From positions 1-27,942 of the forward strand of contig CAZOHH010000031.1 of the NCBI GenBank assembly GCA_964579735.1: a stretch of DNA of 27,942 nucleotides. Reading direction: 5' to 3'. Both the position numbers and the translations under genes were made by a program. Below, one piece after another: positions 22,707 through 27,942 of the stretch; position 1 is the first letter of the stretch; each line of letters opens with the position of its first letter. Source of the DNA: CAILLO01 sp964579735 (lineage in GTDB: Bacteria > Bacillota > Clostridia > Saccharofermentanales > UBA5734). Below the pieces are notes generated by a model that ran no database searches, was not told the DNA's origin, and saw only the letters and a program-made list of their open reading frames with translations.

Positions 22707-23489
22707 ATGGTCGACATCCACGCCCACCTGCTGCCCGGCATCGATGACGGAGCCCGTGACATCCAGGCCTCTCGGGAGATTCTGGCGCTCTATCGCACGC
22801 AGGGTGTCACCGACGTCGTCTGCACGCCGCATCTGCCGTATCCCGCCGATGCGAACCTCACCGCAGAGGATTTCCGTTCGGCCGTCGAACGTCGCGACCG
22901 GACCCTCGACGTTCTTCGTGCCAGTGCCTCGGTCGAATTCCCCGGAATTTCGCTCCATGCGGGAGCGGAACTGATCCTGTCCTCCTACCTTCCCGGAATC
23001 CTGAAGAACTACGCCCAGGAATGCGCCCTCGCCGGGTCGCAGTACCTGCTGGTCGAGTCCCCCGTGTTCGTGCCCGGCAGCCTGCACGCCTTGGACCGCA
23101 TGCTGTTCAGCATCCAGCTCGCTGGTTTCGTGCCCGTTCTCGCGCACCCCGAGCGGATGAAACTGTCCCGGTCGGACCTCTCCGCGCTGCTCGAGTGGGT
23201 CGACCAGGACCGACTGCTGCTCCAGGTCAATGCAGGCACCCTGCTCCCCGCCGATGCACTGCCGGCGGATCGCCGCGACCGCCACCGTCAGCGTCAGGAA
23301 GTCGTCGATCCCCTGTTCGCGGCCGGCGCGGTCCACGTCGTCGCGTCCGACACCCACGGCCCGGACATGCGGCCACCCGTCCTGGATCTGGCGCATGCCG
23401 TCGTATCCGCGAAGTACGGCCCCTCCGTCGCGCGGCGCCTGTTCTTCGACAATCCGAAATGCATCCTGGAAGGGGGAGACGTCACTTGA
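22707..23489 (+). CDS. cpsB: PHP-type protein-tyrosine phosphatase (CpsB/YwqE family)
   Basis: Metal-dependent phosphatase that resets the CpsD kinase. About 260 residues, typical for the family. The N-terminus MVDIHAHLLPGIDDGARD carries the first metal-binding His pair. TPHLPYP, the glutamate/His region HAGAELILS, PVLAHPERM and ASDTHGPDMRPP provide the other expected metal ligands (His, Asp, His). The start is uncertain: ATG at 22707 gives the family-typical beginning, while an in-frame TTG at 22695 (adding four residues) has a slightly better-placed AGG. Neither has a strong ribosome-binding site, so translation may be coupled to cpsD. The stop overlaps the TTG start of the next gene. Confidence 0.9.
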   Translation: MVDIHAHLLPGIDDGARDIQASREILALYRTQGVTDVVCTPHLPYPADANLTAEDFRSAVERRDRTLDVLRASASVEFPGISLHAGAELILSSYLPGILKNYAQECALAGSQYLLVESPVFVPGSLHALDRMLFSIQLAGFVPVLAHPERMKLSRSDLSALLEWVDQDRLLLQVNAGTLLPADALPADRRDRHRQRQEVVDPLFAAGAVHVVASDTHGPDMRPPVLDLAHAVVSAKYGPSVARRLFFDNPKCILEGGDVT

Positions 23490-24157
23490 ACACGGCGGAC
23501 CTGGTCCTTCTCGCCTTCCTCGCGCTGGCCGTCCTCGTCGGCGTCCTGCGCGGCTTCGTGCGCATGCTGTACCGACTGGCGTCCACGGTGGTGTCGTTCC
23601 TGATCTTCCTCTTCCTCGCTCCCCCCGTCGCGGCCGCCATACAGGGTTTCCCCGTCTTCGACGCCCCACGGGCAGCCCTTCGCGACTTCCTCCTTCAGAC
23701 GGCCGCAGGGGACGCATCGCAATCCATCGCATCCGTCGTCGGCTCCCTGGAAGCCTCGGGTCTTCCGGCTCCGCTCCGAGAGATTCTGCTCGCCGGGTTC
23801 CCGGATACGAGCGTCTCCCTGTCGACCGCGATGGAACCGCTATCCGCCGCCCTTTTCCTCTTCCTGCTGACCGCAGTCGTCGGTCTCGTCCTCTTCGTCG
23901 TCGCCTCCATCCTTCTCCTGCTCGCCACGGCGGCGGTCGAGGCCGTTCTCCACAAGGTGAAGGTCCTCGACGGGGCCAACCACCTCGCGGGCGGCGTGCT
24001 CGGGCTCGCCGAGGGAGCCCTGACCGTCTTCGTCCTCCTCGGGCTCCTGGCCCTTGCGGCACCCTGGCTTCCGGAGGCCGTACGATTCGTCGAAGACACG
24101 ACCGTCCTCGCTTTCCTGTACCACGCCAACCCGCTGTTCGCCCTCCTTTCGCTCTAG
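23486..24157 (+). CDS. CvpA-like integral membrane protein
   Basis: 223 residues with four or five hydrophobic segments. The start ADLVLLAFLALAVLVGVLRGFVRMLYRL matches the CvpA family, in which the 'D..(L/I)...G...G..RGF.R' first helix is typical. Later segments include FLLTAVVGLVLFVVASILLL and the loop LDGANHLAGGVLGLAEGAL, which is also a CvpA landmark. CvpA proteins are membrane proteins of poorly defined role (colicin V production, envelope homeostasis). The start is TTG at 23486, overlapping the cpsB stop (TTGA), with GGGGGAG about nine bases upstream. It closes the polysaccharide-control block just before the ribosomal operon promoter. Confidence 0.8.
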   Translation: MNTADLVLLAFLALAVLVGVLRGFVRMLYRLASTVVSFLIFLFLAPPVAAAIQGFPVFDAPRAALRDFLLQTAAGDASQSIASVVGSLEASGLPAPLREILLAGFPDTSVSLSTAMEPLSAALFLFLLTAVVGLVLFVVASILLLLATAAVEAVLHKVKVLDGANHLAGGVLGLAEGALTVFVLLGLLALAAPWLPEAVRFVEDTTVLAFLYHANPLFALLSL

Positions 24158-24178
24158 TCGGCGAAGGGGATTTCCGGT

Positions 24179-24208
24179 TTGACAAGACCCGCGGGTCTGT
24201 GGTAGCAT
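24179..24208 (+). promoter_or_regulatory. Promoter of the rpmG-secE-nusG-ribosomal operon with palindrome in the spacer
   Basis: A consensus TTGACA (24179-24184) and TAGCAT (24203-24208) are 18 bases apart. The spacer contains a perfect 14-base palindrome, AGACCCGCGGGTCT (24185-24198), directly abutting the -35 box. Transcription would begin near 24215, some 65 bases before rpmG. Confidence 0.75.
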
Positions 24209-24281
24209 CTCCATGCTTTATCTCTAGAGCGCTTATTTTTTCGTGAACATAGAAGGTCGCCACGAGCGGAGGTACTAGGAC

Positions 24282-24446
24282 ATGGCCAAGGCAGGTGCGA
24301 GGGACAAGATCACGCTGGCGTGCGAGATCTGCAAGCAGCGGAACTACAATTCCATGAAGAACAAGAAGAACGACCCCGAACGTCTCGAAATGAAGAAGTA
24401 CTGCCGTTTCTGCCGCAAGCATACGAATCACAAGGAGACGAAGTGA
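24282..24446 (+). CDS. rpmG: 50S ribosomal protein L33, zinc-binding form
   Basis: 54 residues, translated directly from the DNA: it starts MAKAGARDKITLACEICKQR and ends HTNHKETK. Two CxxC pairs, Cys14/Cys17 and Cys41/Cys44, form the zinc ribbon of the C+ type of L33. NYNSMKNKKNDPERLEMKKY between them is the standard L33 core. It is a few residues longer than the usual 49-50. GGAGG lies 11 bases upstream of the ATG. It is the first gene of the secE-nusG-ribosomal operon, the normal Firmicutes order. Confidence 0.95.
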   Translation: MAKAGARDKITLACEICKQRNYNSMKNKKNDPERLEMKKYCRFCRKHTNHKETK

Positions 24447-24482
24447 TTCCTTGCCGCGGTGAACAGATGAGGGTGGAATGAC

Positions 24483-24827
24483 ATGGCGGACAAAGTGCAG
24501 CAAAAGGGATTCCTCGGGTTCGTGAAGCGCGCCGGACTCAAGGTCTGGAAGACGCTTCTGGATATCCGTTCCGAGCTGAAGAAGGTCATATGGCCGGACC
24601 GCCGCAAGCTCATGCAGAGCACCGCGACCGTCATCGCCATCGTCATCGTCTTCGGCGCCGTGATCTGGATCGTCGACCTGGCCCTCGGCAGCTTCCTCGA
24701 AGTCGTCGGCTTCTTCAAGTCCTCGGGCACGACGTATGCCACACCGACCCCCGTGCCCTCCGTGACGTCGACCGTCACGCCCACGGCATCCGCTTCGCCG
24801 GCCGCAACGGCCACTCCCGCCGCCTGA
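24483..24827 (+). CDS. secE: Preprotein translocase subunit SecE with Pro/Thr tail
   Basis: Essential clamp subunit of the SecYEG channel. 114 residues: the conserved cytoplasmic amphipathic stretch ELKKVIWPDRRKLMQST at 31-47, then one membrane helix at about 48-72, then GSFLEVVGFF. A low-complexity Thr/Pro/Ser/Ala tail follows, residues ~81-114 (for example TPTPVPSVTSTVTPTASAS). Firmicutes SecE normally ends soon after the helix at about 60-75 residues, so the tail is an addition; with the usual topology it would be outside the cytoplasmic membrane. GAGGGTGGA precedes the ATG. Standard position between rpmG and nusG. Confidence 0.92.
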   Translation: MADKVQQKGFLGFVKRAGLKVWKTLLDIRSELKKVIWPDRRKLMQSTATVIAIVIVFGAVIWIVDLALGSFLEVVGFFKSSGTTYATPTPVPSVTSTVTPTASASPAATATPAA

Positions 24828-24849
24828 CCGGCGCGAAGGAGCAAGCGAA

Positions 24850-25383
24850 ATGGTGGAACCCGTCGAGAATGAAGCCCGCTGGTATGTGATCCATACCTAT
24901 TCGGGATACGAGAACAAGGTCAAGGCCACGCTCGAACGCGTCGTCGAGAACCGCGGTGTCCAGGAATTCATCCAGGAGATCGAGGTCCCGATGGAGGAAC
25001 AGGTCGAGATCAAGGACGGCAAGAAGAAGACCGTCCTGCGCAAGATCTTCCCCGGCTACGTGCTGGTCAAGATGGTCCTGACCGACGAGATGTGGTATAT
25101 CGTCCGCAACACCCGTGGCGTCACCGGATTCGTGGGCCCGAGCTCCAAGCCGGTCCCGCTGACGGATGAGGAACTCGCCCTGATGGGCGTCGAGACCGGT
25201 TGGGAACCCGTCGTGGACTATACGACCGGGGACAGCGTCAGAGTCATCGCCGGCCCGCTCGAGAGCTTCATCGGCACGGTCGAGGAGATCAACCTCGACA
25301 AGAAGAAGGTCCGGGTCCTCGTCTCGATGTTCGGACGCGAGACCCCGGTCGAACTGGAACTGACCCAGATCATGCGGATCTGA
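24850..25383 (+). CDS. nusG: Transcription termination/antitermination protein NusG
   Basis: Binds RNA polymerase and modulates pausing, termination and antitermination. 177 residues, standard length. The NGN domain (about 9-115) begins ARWYVIHTYSGYENKVKATL and contains the family stretch RKIFPGYVLVKM. The KOW domain (about 124-160) contains GDSVRVIAGPLESFIGTVEE and is followed by FGRETPVELEL. GAAGGAGC lies just upstream of the ATG. Position after secE and before rplK is the near-universal bacterial arrangement. Confidence 0.97.
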   Translation: MVEPVENEARWYVIHTYSGYENKVKATLERVVENRGVQEFIQEIEVPMEEQVEIKDGKKKTVLRKIFPGYVLVKMVLTDEMWYIVRNTRGVTGFVGPSSKPVPLTDEELALMGVETGWEPVVDYTTGDSVRVIAGPLESFIGTVEEINLDKKKVRVLVSMFGRETPVELELTQIMRI

Positions 25384-25467
25384 TCCGCGACGTACGGAGC
25401 TTGTCGCGCCCCGCGAGGGGCGAAACGATAGGGCGCGGAAGCGCAATAAACATGGGAGGTGGACAAA
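25384..25467 (+). promoter_or_regulatory. nusG-rplK leader with GNRA-loop hairpin
   Basis: The 84-base gap contains a stem CGCCCC/GGGGCG closed by a GCGA tetraloop (25407-25422). There is no U-tract, so it is not a terminator. It may be a processing or protein-binding element in the L11 leader; I could not match it to a named r-protein leader. GGGAGG before rplK is the ribosome-binding site. Confidence 0.4.
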
Positions 25468-25893
25468 ATGGCGAAGAAGGTCGTAGCGTATGTGAAGCTT
25501 CAGATACCTGCGGGCAAAGCAACGCCGGCGCCACCGGTAGGACCAGCCCTTGGCCAGCATGGCGTCAACATCGCGATGTTCGTCAAGGAATTCAATGAAC
25601 GCACGGCAAAGGACATCGGGTTGATCATACCCGTCGTCATCACGGTCTTCTCGGACCGGTCGTACACGTTCATCACGAAGACTCCTCCGGTGCCGGTGCT
25701 GCTCAAGAAGGCCTGCAAGATCGAAAGCGGATCAGGCAAGCCGAACAAGGAAAAGGTCGCGAAGATCACCAAGGCGGAAGTGATGAAGATCGCCGAGCTG
25801 AAGATGGTCGACACCAACGCGGCCAGCCTGGAAGCATGCGCGAGCATGGTCGCCGGCACAGCCCGCAGCATGGGCATCGTCGTCGTCGATTGA
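25468..25893 (+). CDS. rplK: 50S ribosomal protein L11
   Basis: Forms the GTPase-associated centre with 23S rRNA. 141 residues, exactly the usual length. It begins MAKKVVAYVKLQIPAGKATP, followed by PPVGPALGQHGVNIAMFVKEFN, and ends with ARSMGIVVVD. The ATG at 25468 is chosen over an in-frame start three codons upstream because it gives the universal MAKKV start and correct spacing to GGGAGG. Followed 23 bases later by rplA. Confidence 0.97.
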   Translation: MAKKVVAYVKLQIPAGKATPAPPVGPALGQHGVNIAMFVKEFNERTAKDIGLIIPVVITVFSDRSYTFITKTPPVPVLLKKACKIESGSGKPNKEKVAKITKAEVMKIAELKMVDTNAASLEACASMVAGTARSMGIVVVD

Positions 25894-25916
25894 CGGCTGC
25901 GGAGGAGGGACTCTAG

Positions 25917-26609
25917 ATGAAAAGAGGAAAGACCTACAAGGCAGTCGCCGCGCTTGTCGACCGCACCGTTCTCAATGATGTGCCCGTGGCCGTCGAACTC
26001 GTGCAGAAGACCGCTCGTGCCAAATTCGACGAGACCGTCGAGCTCCACGTCCGTCTGGGCGTCGATTCCCGCCACGCCGACCAGCAGGTCCGCGGCGCCG
26101 TCGTCCTCCCCCACGGAACAGGCCGCACCGTTCGCGTCCTCGTGTTCGCCAAGGGCCCGAAGGCCGATGAAGCCCGCGCCGCCGGTGCGGACTACGTCGG
26201 CGCCGATGACCTGGTCGCGAAGATCACCGGAGAGAACTGGTTCGAGTTCGACGTCGTCGTCGCGACTCCGGACATGATGGGCGTCGTCGGAAAGCTCGGC
26301 AAGATCCTCGGCCCCAAGGGCCTCATGCCGAACCCGAAGGCCGGTACCGTCACCATGGACGTCACCAAGGCTCTCGCCGAAATCAAAGCCGGTAAGATCG
26401 AGTATCGTCTCGACAAGACCAACATCATCCACTGCCCGATCGGCAAGGTCTCCTTCGGGCAGGACAAACTGATGGAGAACTTCACCACCCTGATGGACGC
26501 GATCGTCAAGTCCAAGCCCTCCGCCGCGAAGGGCCAGTACCTGAAGAGCGTGACCATCGCCTCCACCATGGGCCCCGGCATCCGCATCAACCCCGCCCGC
26601 TTCCTCTAG
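25917..26609 (+). CDS. rplA: 50S ribosomal protein L1
   Basis: L1-stalk protein of the large subunit and, in many bacteria, translational repressor of its own operon. 230 residues, normal length. It contains MKRGKTYKAVAALVDRT near the N-terminus, VDSRHADQQVRGAVVLPHGTG, GPKADEARAAGADYVGADDL, MGVVGKLGKILGPKGLMPNPKAGT (shown here only in part as GKLGKILGPKGLMPNPK) and the terminal GPGIRINPARFL. GGAGGAGG precedes the ATG. A 204-base untranslated region with the L10 leader separates it from rplJ. Confidence 0.97.
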   Translation: MKRGKTYKAVAALVDRTVLNDVPVAVELVQKTARAKFDETVELHVRLGVDSRHADQQVRGAVVLPHGTGRTVRVLVFAKGPKADEARAAGADYVGADDLVAKITGENWFEFDVVVATPDMMGVVGKLGKILGPKGLMPNPKAGTVTMDVTKALAEIKAGKIEYRLDKTNIIHCPIGKVSFGQDKLMENFTTLMDAIVKSKPSAAKGQYLKSVTIASTMGPGIRINPARFL

Positions 26610-26644
26610 ACCGCGGACGCCCCGGGACCCGACCCCACAAAAGA

Positions 26645-26790
26645 ATAACCGCCACCCGAAGACAGCAGGAGCCGCAAGGCGCAAACGTGAAAGACGTCCT
26701 GCCGAGGCGAAGGCGGTCTCCCCACCGGAGATTCCAGTGGACGAGACCCACCGTACCCCTCGGGCTCTTCGGCACGAGGGGTATTCATAT
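26645..26790 (+). promoter_or_regulatory. Ribosomal protein L10 leader with attenuator
   Basis: The untranslated stretch before rplJ holds the landmarks of the Firmicutes L10 leader: GACAGCAGGAGC (26661-26672) pairing through GCAGG with GTCCTGCCGAGG (26696-26707). A hairpin TACCCCTCG/CGAGGGGTA (26754-26762 with 26775-26783) follows, then TTCATATTCT. In this leader class L10(L12)4 binds the mRNA and limits rplJ-rplL expression. The terminal hairpin looks like an intrinsic attenuator with a U-rich but interrupted tail, sited just upstream of the rplJ ribosome-binding site. Confidence 0.8.
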
Positions 26791-26793
26791 TCT
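26754..26793 (+). terminator. Attenuator hairpin upstream of rplJ
   Basis: Nine perfect pairs, TACCCCTCG (26754-26762) with CGAGGGGTA (26775-26783), around a 12-base loop, followed by TTCATATTCT. It lies about 20 bases before the AAGGAGG of rplJ. It is expected to act conditionally, since rplJ and rplL must be expressed. Confidence 0.6.
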
Positions 26794-26813
26794 GGAAAAG
26801 GAGGAACGAAAAC

Positions 26814-27425
26814 ATGCCGGCAAAGAAGATCCTGGAAGCCAAGAAGACCGTCGTCACCGGACTCGCCAAGGAGTTCAAGAGCGCCAAGACCCTGCTCGTG
26901 GCCGACTACCGCGGCCTGACCGTGGAGCAGGACACGAAGCTCCGCAACGACCTCCGCAAGGCGGGCGTGACCTACAAGGTCGTCAAGAACACGCTCGCGA
27001 TCATCGCAGCCGAGGAAGCGGGCCTGAAGGGCCTCGCCCCCCTGCTCGTCGGTCCCACCGCGATCGCGTACAGCGCCACCGACGTCGTCGCCCCAGCCAA
27101 GGTCCTGAAGGAGTTCGCGGACAAGGTCGAGAAGTACCAGATCCGCGGCGGCGTGATGGAAGGCAAGATCATCGATCTCGTTGAGATCAAGGCCCTGGCC
27201 GCCATCCCGCCCAAGCAGGTTCTCCTCTCGATGCTCGTCAACGTCCTGAACTCGCCCATCGCCAAGCTCGCCATGCTTCTCAGCGCCATCGCCGAGAAGA
27301 ACGGCACCTCCATCGAAGTCGTCGCAGAAGTGGCCGTCGAGACCGACGCTCCCGCAGAAGCAGAAGCCCCCGCGGAAGCCGAAGTCGCCGTCGCGGCCGA
27401 AGCCCCCGCAGCGGCCGAAGCCTGA
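26814..27425 (+). CDS. rplJ: 50S ribosomal protein L10 with extended acidic tail
   Basis: Anchors the L7/L12 dimers to the ribosomal stalk base. 203 residues. The core starts MPAKKILEAKKTVVTGLAKEF and includes LLVADYRGLTVEQDTKLR and YKVVKNTLA. The C-terminal helix that binds L7/L12 dimers lies near 145-165 (IAKLAMLLSAIAEKNG). Beyond the normal end at about residue 168 comes a 30-odd-residue tail of Ala, Glu, Pro and Val (APAEAEAPAEAEVAVAAEAP). The start ATG has AAGGAGG eight to fourteen bases upstream. Expression is probably controlled by the L10 leader before it. Confidence 0.96.
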   Translation: MPAKKILEAKKTVVTGLAKEFKSAKTLLVADYRGLTVEQDTKLRNDLRKAGVTYKVVKNTLAIIAAEEAGLKGLAPLLVGPTAIAYSATDVVAPAKVLKEFADKVEKYQIRGGVMEGKIIDLVEIKALAAIPPKQVLLSMLVNVLNSPIAKLAMLLSAIAEKNGTSIEVVAEVAVETDAPAEAEAPAEAEVAVAAEAPAAAEA

Positions 27426-27504
27426 CGCACAGAAGAACCCGAAGACCTGAAGTGATGTGCGTCGGTGACCGGCGTACCCAAGAAAACGAATGGAGGAAAT
27501 ACCC

Positions 27505-27879
27505 ATGGCAAGCGACAAGATCGCGAAATTCATCGAAGAAGTCAAGACACTGACCGTCATGGAACTGTCCGAGCTGGTGAAGGCCCTCGAGACCGAGTTC
27601 GGCGTGTCCGCCGCCGCCGCCGTCGCCGCTCCCGGTGCCGCAGCCGCAGCGCCCGTCGTCGAAGAGCAGACCGAGTTCACCGTCATTCTCAAGGAATGCG
27701 GCCCGAACAAGATCAACGTCATCAAGGCCGTCCGCGAACTCACCGGTCTGGGCCTCAAGGAAGCCAAGGACCTGGTCGACACCGCGCCCAAGGCCGTCAA
27801 GGAGAACATCAGCAAGGACGATTCCACCGCCATCGCCAACAAGCTGAAGGAAGCCGGCGCCGTCGTCGAGATCAAGTAA
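27505..27879 (+). CDS. rplL: 50S ribosomal protein L7/L12
   Basis: Stalk protein that recruits translational GTPases. 124 residues in three parts: an N-terminal dimerisation domain (DKIAKFIEEVKTLTVMELSE), an Ala-rich hinge (about 36-53), and the C-terminal globular domain with EFTVILKECGPNKINVIKAV and LGLKEAKDLVDTAPKAVKE. The ATG at 27505 follows GGAGGAAAT; a start at 27490 would place the initiation codon inside that ribosome-binding site. Last complete gene of the window; rpoB is expected next by general gene order. Confidence 0.97.
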   Translation: MASDKIAKFIEEVKTLTVMELSELVKALETEFGVSAAAAVAAPGAAAAAPVVEEQTEFTVILKECGPNKINVIKAVRELTGLGLKEAKDLVDTAPKAVKENISKDDSTAIANKLKEAGAVVEIK

Positions 27880-27892
27880 CGACTTCGCACGG

Positions 27893-27942
27893 GGAAGCCT
27901 GGGACCTCGGAGCCGTCCGGGGTCCCGGCTTCCACGCCCTTT
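27893..27942 (+). terminator. Terminator/attenuator-like hairpin after rplL
   Basis: GGAAGCC-T-GGGACC (27893-27906) pairs with GGTCCC-GGCTTCC (27921-27933), thirteen pairs interrupted by one bulged T, around a 14-base loop. ACGCCCTTT follows up to the window edge, so any U-tract is cut off. By position it would be the partial terminator commonly found between rplL and rpoB, which lowers rpoBC expression relative to the ribosomal genes. Confidence 0.6.

Noticed and set aside
24447..24482. tRNA-Trp gene between rpmG and secE, as found in some bacteria
   Set aside because: The gap is only 36 bases; no tRNA fits and no cloverleaf elements are visible here or elsewhere in the window.
25500..27935. 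811-residue minus-strand open frame across the ribosomal protein genes
   Set aside because: It is the complement of rplK, rplA, rplJ and rplL, all certain genes; the translation is low-complexity Gly/Val/Asp without homology that I recognise.
1..27942. CRISPR array, insertion sequence, integrase or phage/defence genes
   Set aside because: No regularly spaced direct repeats, no terminal inverted repeats with a transposase, and no nuclease or recombinase motifs in any supported frame. The only tandem repeats are the Pro/Thr codons of the LCP tail.

Overview
The window comes from a GC-rich bacterial chromosome, most likely a member or close relative of the Bacillota (Firmicutes) with Clostridia-like gene content. 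The arguments are a T-box leader in front of an amino-acid operon, a DUF4860/pseudopilin type IV pilus cluster, LCP and CpsB/C/D-type cell-surface genes with a tyrosine-kinase tail, a DUF554 membrane protein, a zinc-type L33 and a Firmicutes-style L10 leader. Codon third positions are strongly G/C, so most open frames in other phases are shadows. I see no insertion sequence, phage gene, CRISPR array or tRNA; this looks like ordinary core chromosome with a few distinctive arrangements.

Layout. (1) 1-4172: the last codons of a probable sortase, then a tightly overlapping type IV pilus / type II secretion-like cluster: PilC platform protein, three small one-helix proteins without a processing motif, one prepilin, and a genuine PilT retraction ATPase. 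(2) 4169-4530: promoter and T-box riboswitch. (3) 4611-14299: a complete shikimate-to-phenylalanine/tyrosine operon: DAHP synthase 1, prephenate dehydrogenase, a fused shikimate dehydrogenase-shikimate kinase, DAHP synthase 2, AroB, AroA, AroC, AroQ and the P-protein PheA. Together these take erythrose-4-phosphate and PEP to chorismate, then to arogenate/hydroxyphenylpyruvate and phenylpyruvate precursors. An SDR oxidoreductase and an MFS permease follow with 1-4 base overlaps and look co-transcribed. (4) 16490-19790: uridine kinase on the minus strand, divergent from thymidine kinase, a DUF554 protein and a second MFS permease; the divergent pair shares a 90-base control region. (5) 19856-24157: an LCP-family ligase with a Pro/Thr tail, then CpsC-, CpsD- and CpsB-like polysaccharide control proteins and a CvpA-like membrane protein. 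(6) 24179 to the end: a strong promoter, then rpmG-secE-nusG-rplK-rplA, an L10 leader with attenuator, rplJ-rplL, and a hairpin that presumably precedes rpoB beyond the window.

Regulatory logic visible in the DNA: the T-box has a UGGU bulge (expects discriminator base A73) and a candidate UAC specifier, so uncharged tRNA-Tyr is the best guess for the signal that turns on the aromatic operon. Nearly all genes within a block overlap by 1-20 bases, indicating translational coupling. The most unusual points are the AroE-AroK fusion, two DAHP synthases in one operon under one T-box, PilT without PilB in view, a perfect 14-base palindrome inside the ribosomal-operon promoter spacer, and Pro/Thr-rich extracytoplasmic tails on both SecE and the LCP protein. 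I did not find a clearly new defence or mobile system.
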